NCBI GenBank assembly: GCA_017935345.1
Contig: JAGBHU010000050.1
Coordinates: 1-64,000 of the forward strand
Length of the DNA: 64,000 bases
Origin: Coprococcus sp.
Lineage (GTDB): Bacteria > Bacillota > Clostridia > Lachnospirales > Lachnospiraceae
Direction: 5' to 3'
This document shows, piece by piece, positions 36,652 through 45,476 of this stretch. The notes below the pieces were generated by a model. That model was not told the origin of the DNA, did no database searches, and saw only the letters and a list, made by a program, of their open reading frames with translations. The first letter of the stretch is position 1, and each line of letters begins with the position of its first letter. Both the position numbers and the translations under genes were made by a program.

Positions 36652-37704
36652 ATGAACGGAAAGGGCATTGTTAAGTTTCTGATTATTATTGGGGTTATAG
36701 CTGCTGTAGTCATATTTGCAGGTATAAAGATAAAGAAAACATATAATGGTTTTATGGATGAGTATAAAGGAACCGAAACGACGGACGGTGAGGATGTAGT
36801 AGTTGAGATTCCAAAGGGGGCGACTATAAAGGAAGCAGCGCAGATTCTTAAGGATGCCGGTCTTATAGAATATAAATTAGCATTTGAGATGAGAATTAAG
36901 GAATCGAAATATAAGGACAGTCTTCAGCCGGGAACATTTACTTTAAATACCGGTATGAATCTTATGGACATGATTAAGGTGCTTTGTTATGTAGAAGGAA
37001 CGAAGGAAGTTGTAGACAAACTTACGGTTCCGGAGGGATACAGCCTTGAACAGATTGCGGCAGCATGTGAGAAGCAGGGTATCTGTACCGCTCAGGAATT
37101 TTTGTCAGAGGCACGTTATTATAAAGACCTTGGTATTGAGCTTCCGTTTGCGGTAGATAATTCAGGCGTGAAGTATGAACTTCAGGGCTTCCTGTTTCCT
37201 GCTACGTATGATATATATTCGGATACAACTGCCAAGTCTTTGCTTCAGGATATGATTAATGCGTTCAATTCCGTATATACAGATGAATATAAGGCGAAGG
37301 CAAAGGAACTTGGATTTACAGATTTTGAAGTGCTTACGATGGCATCTATCGTAGAACGTGAGGCAAAGCTTGAAAGTGAGCGGGCAACGATTGCGGGAGT
37401 TATATATAACAGACTGGAAATAGATATGCCATTACAGATGTGTCCTACCGTTCTTTATCCGATTACAGACGGAATGTACGATAAGGAAGAAGTTTTGTAT
37501 GATGATTTGGAGATAGAGTCTAATTACAACACTTACAAAAATGCAGGTCTTCCGGTAGGCCCGATATGTAATCCGGGAAAAGCATCTATAGAGGCTGTTC
37601 TTTATCCGGAAGAGCATAATTATCTGTATTACCATACTACGGGTGATGCTGACGGAAGTCATGTATTTACGGAAACATATGAGGAGCATATTGATACACA
37701 GTAA
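36652..37704 (+). CDS. mltG: Endolytic murein transglycosylase MltG
   Basis: This 350-residue protein has an N-terminal membrane helix (about residues 7-28). A LysM-like subdomain ('VVEIPKGATIKEAAQILKDAG') follows, then the YceG catalytic domain with the conserved Glu in 'MASIVEREA' and 'GVIYNRLEIDMPLQMCPTVLY'. It also has 'YNTYKNAGLPVGPICNPG' and the terminal 'DGSHVFTETYEEH'. MltG cleaves nascent glycan strands and is thought to set their length. ATG at 36652 follows AAAGGAG. It precedes the FHA/kinase cluster on the same strand, but that cluster has its own promoter. Confidence 0.93.
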   Translation: MNGKGIVKFLIIIGVIAAVVIFAGIKIKKTYNGFMDEYKGTETTDGEDVVVEIPKGATIKEAAQILKDAGLIEYKLAFEMRIKESKYKDSLQPGTFTLNTGMNLMDMIKVLCYVEGTKEVVDKLTVPEGYSLEQIAAACEKQGICTAQEFLSEARYYKDLGIELPFAVDNSGVKYELQGFLFPATYDIYSDTTAKSLLQDMINAFNSVYTDEYKAKAKELGFTDFEVLTMASIVEREAKLESERATIAGVIYNRLEIDMPLQMCPTVLYPITDGMYDKEEVLYDDLEIESNYNTYKNAGLPVGPICNPGKASIEAVLYPEEHNYLYYHTTGDADGSHVFTETYEEHIDTQ

Positions 37705-37738
37705 TTTATCAAAAATTGACTAAAACATTACAAATTGC

Positions 37739-37767
37739 TTGCGATATATATAAAAATTATATATAAT
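37739..37767 (+). promoter_or_regulatory. Promoter of the FHA/kinase cluster
   Basis: TTGCGA (37739-37744) and TATAAT (37762-37767) are separated by exactly 17 bp, about 77 bp upstream of the first start codon of the cluster. Confidence 0.5.
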
Positions 37768-37843
37768 TAAAGAGTATGTACACTACTATGGGGATTTAGT
37801 ACCTAAATATTCACATATTAAGGTGCAGCAGGAGGAATATTTG

Positions 37844-39547
37844 ATGAGAAAAATTAATTTCAAAGTGAGAAATATTGGCTCTGAAAAGTATTTGTCTTAC
37901 GTATTGGACGATGATTGTGATTTTGATGAAGAGCTGCTCGATTATCTGGATGATAATAATATAGTAGAGCTTATTGACATCATTTATGAAGAGGATGATG
38001 AAAACGATTATCTTACATATAATGTAACTGACAGGACTACGGTGGAGTCTCTCCTTTCTAATACAGTTAATGCAGAGATGATGTTGAGTGTTATCAGGGG
38101 TGTTGCGTCAGGTATAGTTAATATGCGTGATCTTGGAATACCTGTTTCATATGTTGTTTTACACAGAGCCTTTACATATGTTAATCCTGTAACATATGAT
38201 GTGAAGATGATATGTGTCCCGGTTGAAACGGATACAAATATTAATTCTGAATTCAAATTTTTTGTAAAACAGCTTATTACAGATGTTACATATTCAGATG
38301 ATGAAGACTGCAATTATGTTGCAAGAATTATTAATATGCTCAATGTTGAGAAATTTTCCATAAGAACCTTCCTTGGACAGATAACGGAGCTGATGGAGTC
38401 TGCGGGAATGCAGATTGATGATGTATATATGGATGTTGACGGTTCGGGAGTTGAAGTATCACAGGTGGCGGACGGCACTCAGCCTGATACTACAATGGAT
38501 GATCTTCCTGATGTTGGCGATGTATCCTTTGATGATGAAGACGATGGACTGGATATGTATGATGAAGAACCGGCAGAATCAAACACTATTTTTAAGGACC
38601 TCGATTTGGATACGGAAGAGTCGAAATCAGACGGTATCAATATGGATGTGTTTGATGACAGCATGCTTCAGGAATTGGAAATAGATGAAGAGGAAGATGA
38701 GGAGCAGGAAGCATATGCAGCGGCGGAATCTGATTTTGCCGAAGATGTTGAAGGCTTGACGGAGGCACTTACATCTGATGCATTAGCAGAAGATTTTACC
38801 CCGACTGATTTGGATGAGCAACAGAATGGTGAATCGATAAATATAACCGAGATAGCAAAGACTGCAGAGGGTGTAACAGAAATAGAGCCTGACGTGCATG
38901 CGTCGGAAAAACCAATACTCATTGATACAGAGGATTTGGATAATCTGATAGATGCACCTCCTGTTGTTAAAAATATAAGAATAAACAGAGCGAAGATTAT
39001 ACAGAAGGTAGCGAGTGAAGCTGAAGACGAGGTTGTGGAGAATCCTACAGAGCAGATTGTAGGTTCTGCATATACGGATTCGGAAAGCGTTGAGCCGGAG
39101 ACCCTGATGGATCCTGTAAAGCAGGATAGTCAGAAGCCGGAAACGGGCTCGACTTCAACAGGAAGCACCGTTGAACTGACGGCGGGCATGAATGTTGTAA
39201 AAGATGCTGAACCTGAGGTGGAAAAGAAAACAGCACCCGGAGTTCCAAAGGCTATGCCATATATTGTAAGAGTGAATACCGGTGAGAGGGTTATGATTAA
39301 TAAAGCGGTATTTAAGCTTGGTAAGTCTGCCAGAGGAGTTGATTTCTCTATTTCGGGAAATGGTGCTATCAGCCGGGTTCATGCTATTATATATCAGAGA
39401 GAGGAAGGCTGTTTCCTTAAAGACAATAAGGCAACAAATGCAACCTATGTAAACGGTGAGAAACTGGATGAAAATCAGGAGATGTTGCTAAAGAATGATT
39501 CGACCATTACTCTTGGAGGAGAAGATTTTATCTTTAAGTTAAGTTAA
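37844..39547 (+). CDS. FHA-domain protein 1 (DUF6382-like N-terminal domain)
   Basis: This 567-residue protein contains no signal peptide or membrane segment. The N-terminal 190 or so residues are a globular domain shared with the next gene and like DUF6382 found before FHA domains in Firmicutes. A long acidic low-complexity linker (about 200-440) follows, then a C-terminal FHA domain with 'KLGKSARGVDFSI', SRVHAII and 'NKATNATYVNG', so the Ser-Arg-x-His and Asn-x-Thr phosphothreonine-reading elements are present. The ATG at 37844 follows GGAGG; an upstream in-frame start overlaps that site. It is the first gene of a six-gene co-directional cluster with phosphatase and kinase, so it is probably a reader of the kinase's phosphorylation. 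Confidence 0.88.
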   Translation: MRKINFKVRNIGSEKYLSYVLDDDCDFDEELLDYLDDNNIVELIDIIYEEDDENDYLTYNVTDRTTVESLLSNTVNAEMMLSVIRGVASGIVNMRDLGIPVSYVVLHRAFTYVNPVTYDVKMICVPVETDTNINSEFKFFVKQLITDVTYSDDEDCNYVARIINMLNVEKFSIRTFLGQITELMESAGMQIDDVYMDVDGSGVEVSQVADGTQPDTTMDDLPDVGDVSFDDEDDGLDMYDEEPAESNTIFKDLDLDTEESKSDGINMDVFDDSMLQELEIDEEEDEEQEAYAAAESDFAEDVEGLTEALTSDALAEDFTPTDLDEQQNGESINITEIAKTAEGVTEIEPDVHASEKPILIDTEDLDNLIDAPPVVKNIRINRAKIIQKVASEAEDEVVENPTEQIVGSAYTDSESVEPETLMDPVKQDSQKPETGSTSTGSTVELTAGMNVVKDAEPEVEKKTAPGVPKAMPYIVRVNTGERVMINKAVFKLGKSARGVDFSISGNGAISRVHAIIYQREEGCFLKDNKATNATYVNGEKLDENQEMLLKNDSTITLGGEDFIFKLS

Positions 39548-39653
39548 TAAAACCAAACCCTGCGGATGCGGGGAAAAGAGCAGGTAGCAATACCTGCTTT
39601 TGGTGTTTACTTGGAGAAGCATAAAATACAGAGAAAAAGCAGGGAGATTAAGT

Positions 39654-41750
39654 ATGAAGAAAAGTAAATTATCAACATTAAAGACCGGAGACGGTTACGA
39701 GATAAAATATGAGCTGGATGTAAATGATGTAGTTGATACAAAAGTATTTGACATGAGCAATAGTGGTGCGTTTCCACAAATGTGTCCATGTGATATGACA
39801 GAGGAAAATGGAGTAAGAACATTTCGTTATAATATTAAAGATAAAATGCCCGTTCCTGAATTTTTAAAAAGGGAAATTAACAAGAAGCATATGCTGACAT
39901 TACTCTATAATGTTCTTTCAGGTTTGGAGAATTTTGGAAAGAATATGGTATCGCTTAGTTATGTTGCCAAAACTTCCAAGTACATATTTGTTAATGTTGA
40001 AAGCCTTGAGGTATGCTTTATTGTAGCTGCAGTAGATAAAGATGTAACCGATATGGCGGAGATAAAAGACTTAGTTAAGTCCATCATTGTTGATGCAAAA
40101 TATTTTGAAATGGATAAAGATAATTATGTTGCCAAGCTTATAAGCTTTGCCAATAAGCAGGGTACATTTTCGACGTCTGACATGAAAGAATATGTCAACA
40201 GATTGTTGCTGGATATGGGTGTTCATATTGAAGAAGAAAAGGTGGCAAAAGCAGCCGCAGAATCGCCTGCTCCAAATAAGGTCAGCAGAGTTGGAGTTAT
40301 GATGAATAACGCAAAAATGAACAGTATGAATCAGATGCCGCAAATGCCACCGATGGGAGGCGTAAACGGAGCACCGCAGATGCCGCAGATGCCACCGATG
40401 GGAGGAGTAAGCGGAGCACCACAGATGCCGCCAATGCCACAGATGCCACCGATGGGAGGAATAAACGGAGCATCACAGATGCCGCCAATGCCGCAGATGC
40501 CACCGATGGGAGGTGTAAAGACAGCACCACAGATGCCGCAAATGCCGCAGATGCCACCGATGGGAGGAGCAAAGACGGCACCGCAGATGCCACAAATGCC
40601 ACAGATGCCACCGATGGGAGGAGCAAAGACAGCACCGCAGATGCCGCAAATGCCACCGATGCCGCCAATACCACCAATGGGTAGCGCAAATAATTTCGAT
40701 GATGATCAGAAAACAATAGTTGAAGATATGAGTTTTATGGAGTCTATAAAGGCAGAAACACCAAAGGCACCGGAAATGCCGAAAGCACCGGAGATGCCAA
40801 AAGTGCCACCGATGCTGGAAATGCCAAAGACACCGGAGATGCCAAAGACACCGGAGATGCCGAAAGCACCGGAGATGCCAAAAGTGCCACCGATGCCGGA
40901 AATGCCAAAGGCACCGGAAACACCGAAGGTACCAGAGATGCCAAGCATGTCACCGATGCCGGAAATGCCAAAGACACCGGAAATGCCAAAAGCGCCGGAG
41001 ATGCCAAGTATGCCGCCGATGCCGGAGATGCCGAAAGCACCGGAAACACCGAAGGTACCAGAGATGCCAGGCATACCACCAATGCCGGAAACACCGAAGG
41101 TACCGGAGATGCCAAGCATACCACCAATGCCGGAAATGCCAAAAGCACCGGAGATGCCAAGCATACCACCAATGCCGGAAATGCCAAAGACACCGGAAAT
41201 GCCGAAAGCGCCGGAGATGCCAAGCATACCACCAATGCCGGAGATGCCGAAAGCACCGGAGATGCCAAGCATACCACCGATGCCGGAGATGCCAAAGGCC
41301 CCGGAAACACCGAAGGTACCGGAGATGCCAAGCATACCACCAATGCCGGAAATGCCAAAAGCACCGGAGATGCCAAGCATACCACCGATGCCGGAAATGC
41401 CGAAAGCGCCAGAGATGCCAAAGGCACCTGTAAATGAAGCACCACAGCAGATACCGACACCATATCTTTTGAGAAAGAAAACAAATGAGAAGATATATCT
41501 GAATAAGGATGAGTTTTCCATCGGAAAGTCTGCGACAAGAGCTGATTACACAATTACAGATAATTCGGCGGTTAGCAGGATTCACTGCATCATAACAAAG
41601 AGAAATGGCGTAAGTTATATCAGAGATAATAATTCAACAAATGGTACATTTGTAAATAATGAGGAATTGCTGAACGGAAATGAAAAATTCCTTACAAATA
41701 ACGCAACTGTAACATTGGGAGACGAAGAGTTTATTTTCTTCATCAGATAA
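39654..41750 (+). CDS. FHA-domain protein 2 with an extended Pro/Met repeat linker
   Basis: This 698-residue paralog of FHA protein 1 has a similar N-terminal DUF6382-like domain (about residues 1-190). A very long repetitive linker encoded by about 40330-41440 follows: first 'MPQMPPMGG' units, then about twenty units based on MPKAPEMPSIPP and MPEMPK. The C-terminal FHA domain has 'FSIGKSATRADYTI', SRIHCII and 'NNSTNGTFVNN'. A 'DDDQKTIVEDM' segment between the two repeat types may be a phosphorylation site. ATG at 39654 follows GGGAG; an opening from 39600 lacks a ribosome site. The linker may act as a flexible rod. No membrane segment is present. Confidence 0.87.
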   Translation: MKKSKLSTLKTGDGYEIKYELDVNDVVDTKVFDMSNSGAFPQMCPCDMTEENGVRTFRYNIKDKMPVPEFLKREINKKHMLTLLYNVLSGLENFGKNMVSLSYVAKTSKYIFVNVESLEVCFIVAAVDKDVTDMAEIKDLVKSIIVDAKYFEMDKDNYVAKLISFANKQGTFSTSDMKEYVNRLLLDMGVHIEEEKVAKAAAESPAPNKVSRVGVMMNNAKMNSMNQMPQMPPMGGVNGAPQMPQMPPMGGVSGAPQMPPMPQMPPMGGINGASQMPPMPQMPPMGGVKTAPQMPQMPQMPPMGGAKTAPQMPQMPQMPPMGGAKTAPQMPQMPPMPPIPPMGSANNFDDDQKTIVEDMSFMESIKAETPKAPEMPKAPEMPKVPPMLEMPKTPEMPKTPEMPKAPEMPKVPPMPEMPKAPETPKVPEMPSMSPMPEMPKTPEMPKAPEMPSMPPMPEMPKAPETPKVPEMPGIPPMPETPKVPEMPSIPPMPEMPKAPEMPSIPPMPEMPKTPEMPKAPEMPSIPPMPEMPKAPEMPSIPPMPEMPKAPETPKVPEMPSIPPMPEMPKAPEMPSIPPMPEMPKAPEMPKAPVNEAPQQIPTPYLLRKKTNEKIYLNKDEFSIGKSATRADYTITDNSAVSRIHCIITKRNGVSYIRDNNSTNGTFVNNEELLNGNEKFLTNNATVTLGDEEFIFFIR
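40330..41440 (+). repeat. Pro/Met-rich coding repeat array in FHA protein 2
   Basis: About 1.1 kb of imperfect short repeats, dominated by GAGATGCCAAGCATACCACCA and GAAATGCCAAAAGCACCG type units of 18-39 bp. It is continuous in frame, with G+C higher than its surroundings and a strong strand bias. Long minus-strand open frames here are by-products of the repeat. Confidence 0.9.
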
Positions 41751-41775
41751 TATGTAAGGAACCGGAGGGTTAACA

Positions 41776-42546
41776 ATGGGTTATAAAGCGGTTTACCATA
41801 CAGATATGGGAATCAAGAAAAAAACAAATCAGGATTCACTGGCGATAAAAATAGTTGATACTCCTAAGGGGCAGGCTGTTTTTGCCGTGATATGTGATGG
41901 TATGGGTGGTTTGTCTAAGGGTGAGCTTGCCAGCAAAGAAGTCATTTGTGCATATTCTGACTGGTTTGAAAATCAATTTACGGATATGATAGATAATGAT
42001 TCTTTTGATCCTGCCTTGCTTAGAAATCAATGGAGCAGTATAGCGGTATTTGAAAATGAAAAGCTGAAGGCGTATGGCGAGAAAAACGGAATTATGATTG
42101 GAACAACGATATCAGCGATACTGATGTATGATGAAAAATATTACATTATACATGTAGGAGACAGCCGTGTATACGAGATACAGAATGCACCGATACAGTT
42201 AACAAATGACCAGACCTTTGTAGCCAGAGAGGTGGCTGCCGGAAGAATGACAGAAGAACAGGCAGAAACAGACAGCCGCAGAAGCGTACTCCTTCAATGT
42301 ATTGGAGCTTCACCTGTTGTTGAACCTGATTTTGTATATGGCGAAATAAAAAAGCATGCTACCTATATGTTATGTTCTGATGGATTTAGACATAAAATAT
42401 CAAAGGAAGAAATGGTTGAGAAGCTGGGACCGGATGCGTCCGTTGATGAACAGGCTATGCAGTATGGCTGCCAGTTCCTTGCAGAACTTGTAAAGTATAG
42501 AAAAGAAACAGATAATATAACTGTTTTGCTAATAAAATCGGAGTAA
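41776..42546 (+). CDS. PP2C-family Ser/Thr protein phosphatase
   Basis: This 256-residue protein is a single cytoplasmic PP2C/PPM domain. Metal and catalytic motifs are in order: 'TNQDS', VICDGMGG, 'VGDSRVY', 'LCSDGFRHK' and the C-terminal 'ETDNITVLLI'. It removes phosphate from Ser/Thr residues. ATG at 41776 follows GGAGGG. It lies 13 bp before the kinase gene, the usual PP2C-kinase pairing, here embedded among FHA proteins. Confidence 0.95.
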   Translation: MGYKAVYHTDMGIKKKTNQDSLAIKIVDTPKGQAVFAVICDGMGGLSKGELASKEVICAYSDWFENQFTDMIDNDSFDPALLRNQWSSIAVFENEKLKAYGEKNGIMIGTTISAILMYDEKYYIIHVGDSRVYEIQNAPIQLTNDQTFVAREVAAGRMTEEQAETDSRRSVLLQCIGASPVVEPDFVYGEIKKHATYMLCSDGFRHKISKEEMVEKLGPDASVDEQAMQYGCQFLAELVKYRKETDNITVLLIKSE

Positions 42547-42559
42547 ATGGAGAGATAAG

Positions 42560-44686
42560 ATGACAGAATTAGGTACAGTATTAGACGGAAAATACGAAAT
42601 ACTTAAAAAAGTTGGTCAGGGCGGTATGTCCATAGTTTACCTCGCCATGGATAACCGATTAAACAAGCAGTGGGCTGTTAAAGAGATAAAAAATGACGGT
42701 TCCAAGAGTATGCAGACTCTTTTAAAGGGGTTGGAGCGTGAAGCAAACATTCTGAAGAATGTGGATCATCCTGTTCTGCCACGTATTGTTGATATCATCA
42801 ATGAAAATGGTGTCATATACGTTATCATGGATTTTGTAGAAGGAAAACCGCTCAGTGACGTATTGAAGAGTGATGGGGCACAGAAACAGAGTGATGTCAT
42901 AGAGTGGGGCAGGGCGCTTGCAAGTGCGCTTGATTATCTTCATTCCATGAATCCGCCTATTATTTACCGGGATATGAAACCATCAAATGTTATGCTTAAG
43001 CCTGATGGCTCGGTAAAGCTGATTGACTTTGGAACCGCAAAGGAGTACATTGTCGAAAATAATGCGGATACAACAGCCCTTGGTACAAGAGGATATGCGG
43101 CACCTGAACAGTTTGGTGATGCGCAGGGACGAGGAATCTATAATACGGATGCAAGAACAGATATATACAATCTTGGAGCAACTTTATATCATCTTGTTAC
43201 CGGAAAGAATCCGTGTGAGCCACCATACGAGATAAAGCCTATCAGACAGTGGAATCCGACACTTTCTTCGGGACTTGAACAAATCATTATAAAATGCTGT
43301 CAGCCGAATCCGCAGGACAGATATCAGTCCTGTTCAGAGCTTTTATATGCACTTGATCATTATAACGAGCTGGATAATGAGTATAAGGCACAGTCCAAGA
43401 AAAAGCTGGCTGCATTTGCCACAATGGTTGGTTTGTCGGTGATTTCTGCCGGACTTGCAGTAATCGGTGGAATCAAAAAAGGCGAGCTTAGAGAACTCAA
43501 TTATAGTAATAAGATATCAGATGCAGACGATGCGATAGCGGCAGATGATTATGATAAGGCTATAGAGTGTTATAAGGAGGCTATTGAGCTGGATAATACG
43601 CTGTCAGAGGCTTATATAGGACTTCTTGATACATATGCATATTACTATGAGGCGGATGACGAAAACAGCAGTGCTGATACGCCGGCAGAGACGGGTATTA
43701 AATATGCAATTAAGTATATTGACAATGTTGATGCGGATGTTAAATATGAGATAGCAATCATTTACTACAATGAACTTCAGGACTACAAAACGGCGATGAA
43801 GTATTTTAATATGGTGGATGATGAAAGTAATTTCCCGGATGAGACGGAGCAGGCTGATTATTATGCGGCAATATGTGAAAGCAAAATAAAGAAGAATACA
43901 AATTTTAATGATACAAGAGACAATATTTTTGAGTTTGAAAATTATAACAGCAGCAGTATTGACGACGGTAATACAAGTAAATATGTAAACTATCTTAATA
44001 TTGCATCGATCTATGTAGATAACATGGAGGCAGATGATACGCTCCCTCAGAGAATTATAGATTTGCTGAATGAGGCAAATGAAGGTCTCGATGAAAATGC
44101 AACCGTTCTTTCGAATGAGTTTCCGGAGGAAAGAGGCGTGAAATATTATACGGGTCAGTATTCAAGGATATTGTATTCGGTATATTCATATCTGGCCGAA
44201 GGTGCGGAAGATACAAATGAAAAGCAGGAACATTATCTGGAGGCAATAACAGCTATTGACAGATATCTTGCAAGTATAGACATCAATGCCGAGGGAACAA
44301 CAGACAGTATAAAGAAGTCATATGTTAAATATATGAAGGAAGAGGCTGAAACATATGTTGCACTTGCAAAGCTTGGCTCAGGGGATACATACTATGACAG
44401 GGCAGAGGAGGTATACAAGAAGGCAGAGGACAGTCTTGGAACTGATGATTATGCAGCGGATATCTATGTAAGTCATCTGAATTATTTGTACGACAGGTAT
44501 ACCGAGAAGTACGGAACCGTTCCTGATAATTGGAAAAACGAAGGTATTGTAAAAATTACCGTGATTTGCTCAAACGGAAACGAGATTAAGTCATTGGCAA
44601 ATCATGATAATAATATATGGAACTCATTGTTGAATAAGCCTGTTATAGCAGAAATAATTGCAAATGGCAACACTGGCGGAGAATAG
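42560..44686 (+). CDS. Transmembrane Ser/Thr protein kinase with TPR-like domain
   Basis: This 708-residue protein has a Hanks-type kinase domain (about residues 12-275) with Gly-rich loop GQGGMS, Lys41 in WAVKEIK, the catalytic Asp138 in 'YRDMKPSNVM' (Tyr replaces the usual His), Asp156 in DFGTA and the APEQF segment, so it should be active. A transmembrane helix follows (about 284-306). The remaining 400 residues are helical, with TPR-like units such as 'AIECYKEAIELDNTLSEAY'. There are no PASTA repeats. The topology puts the TPR part outside if the kinase is inside. It is flanked by the PP2C gene and the TD[IV]L protein, at gaps of 13 and 15 bp. Confidence 0.92.
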   Translation: MTELGTVLDGKYEILKKVGQGGMSIVYLAMDNRLNKQWAVKEIKNDGSKSMQTLLKGLEREANILKNVDHPVLPRIVDIINENGVIYVIMDFVEGKPLSDVLKSDGAQKQSDVIEWGRALASALDYLHSMNPPIIYRDMKPSNVMLKPDGSVKLIDFGTAKEYIVENNADTTALGTRGYAAPEQFGDAQGRGIYNTDARTDIYNLGATLYHLVTGKNPCEPPYEIKPIRQWNPTLSSGLEQIIIKCCQPNPQDRYQSCSELLYALDHYNELDNEYKAQSKKKLAAFATMVGLSVISAGLAVIGGIKKGELRELNYSNKISDADDAIAADDYDKAIECYKEAIELDNTLSEAYIGLLDTYAYYYEADDENSSADTPAETGIKYAIKYIDNVDADVKYEIAIIYYNELQDYKTAMKYFNMVDDESNFPDETEQADYYAAICESKIKKNTNFNDTRDNIFEFENYNSSSIDDGNTSKYVNYLNIASIYVDNMEADDTLPQRIIDLLNEANEGLDENATVLSNEFPEERGVKYYTGQYSRILYSVYSYLAEGAEDTNEKQEHYLEAITAIDRYLASIDINAEGTTDSIKKSYVKYMKEEAETYVALAKLGSGDTYYDRAEEVYKKAEDSLGTDDYAADIYVSHLNYLYDRYTEKYGTVPDNWKNEGIVKITVICSNGNEIKSLANHDNNIWNSLLNKPVIAEIIANGNTGGE

Positions 44687-44701
44687 TAAGGAGAGATAGA
44701 T

Positions 44702-45460
44702 ATGGCAACTTTTTATAATGCAATGTTATATGGCGGCCTTGCTCTCGCAGTAATATTCGCCATAATAGCAGTGATACTATTTGTTAAATTGAATATACCA
44801 AAGGTAATTGGTGATTTGACAGGTTCTACTGCAAAGAAACAAATTCAGGAAATCAGAGAGAAGGGTTATGAAAGTGTGCAGGGAGCAGGTGTGTCGAAGA
44901 AGGATGCAATTAAGTCCGCTTCCGACACAGGCAGGATTTCTGCACGAGATATTAAGTCTTCAACCCAGAAAACGGCTGAAGCAGGAAGAGCAAAATATGA
45001 GCAGGCTATCAGTGCTTTAGAAAAGGAAAAAGCGGCAGAGGATTATCTGAAAGCCATACATGAGGATGCTACAGATGTACTCTCCAACGGCTATGAAGAA
45101 GATGCAACAGATATTCTGAGTGATGGCTATGATGAGGATTCGACAGATATTCTGAGTGATGGCTATGACGAGGATTCGACAGATATTCTAAGTAATGACT
45201 ACGAAGACGAATCTACAGACATCCTTACAGCCGAGGATAGTGATGCAACAGACGTTTTGACATCATATGATGAGGATGAAGCAACAGATATTCTGACAGC
45301 CGAAGAGGACGGAGCAACAGATGTTCTGACAGCAGGTGAGGGTATGAACACAGATATGTTTGACAGTGGCTATCACACACCTGAGGTTAAGTCCGTAAAA
45401 CAGACATCGGTAAAGAAGATAATGGATGTTGTTGTAGTACATACAGAAGAAAGTATTTAA
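44702..45460 (+). CDS. Membrane protein with eight TD[IV]L motifs, candidate phosphorylation scaffold
   Basis: This 252-residue protein has an N-terminal transmembrane helix (about residues 8-30), a charged helical region (about 40-120), then an acidic tail. In the tail the motif (A/S)TD(I/V)L recurs eight times between about residues 122 and 216, each after acidic residues (HEDATDVL, EEDATDIL, DEDSTDIL twice, EDESTDIL, and so on); a degenerate NTDMF follows. FHA domains read phosphothreonine with preference at +3, and Leu at +3 is a known choice; bacterial kinases of this class modify Thr near acidic residues. So this tail may be a multivalent FHA-docking platform, by inference. ATG at 44702 follows AAGGAGAG. 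I know of no named family. Confidence 0.82.
   Translation: MATFYNAMLYGGLALAVIFAIIAVILFVKLNIPKVIGDLTGSTAKKQIQEIREKGYESVQGAGVSKKDAIKSASDTGRISARDIKSSTQKTAEAGRAKYEQAISALEKEKAAEDYLKAIHEDATDVLSNGYEEDATDILSDGYDEDSTDILSDGYDEDSTDILSNDYEDESTDILTAEDSDATDVLTSYDEDEATDILTAEEDGATDVLTAGEGMNTDMFDSGYHTPEVKSVKQTSVKKIMDVVVVHTEESI
45061..45361 (+). repeat. Tandem repeats coding for TD[IV]L motifs
   Basis: Units of about 36 bp (GATGGCTATGATGAGGATTC followed by GACAGATATTCTGAG) recur with variation; the middle copies are nearly identical. Confidence 0.8.
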
Positions 45461-45476
45461 GAAGGGGGAGATAGAT

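Noticed and set aside
40706-41585. Long minus-strand open frames rich in Gly-Ile-Ser or Leu-Ala-Ser within FHA protein 2
   Set aside because: They are mirror products of the Pro/Met codon repeats. They lack ribosome sites and three overlapping frames are open together.
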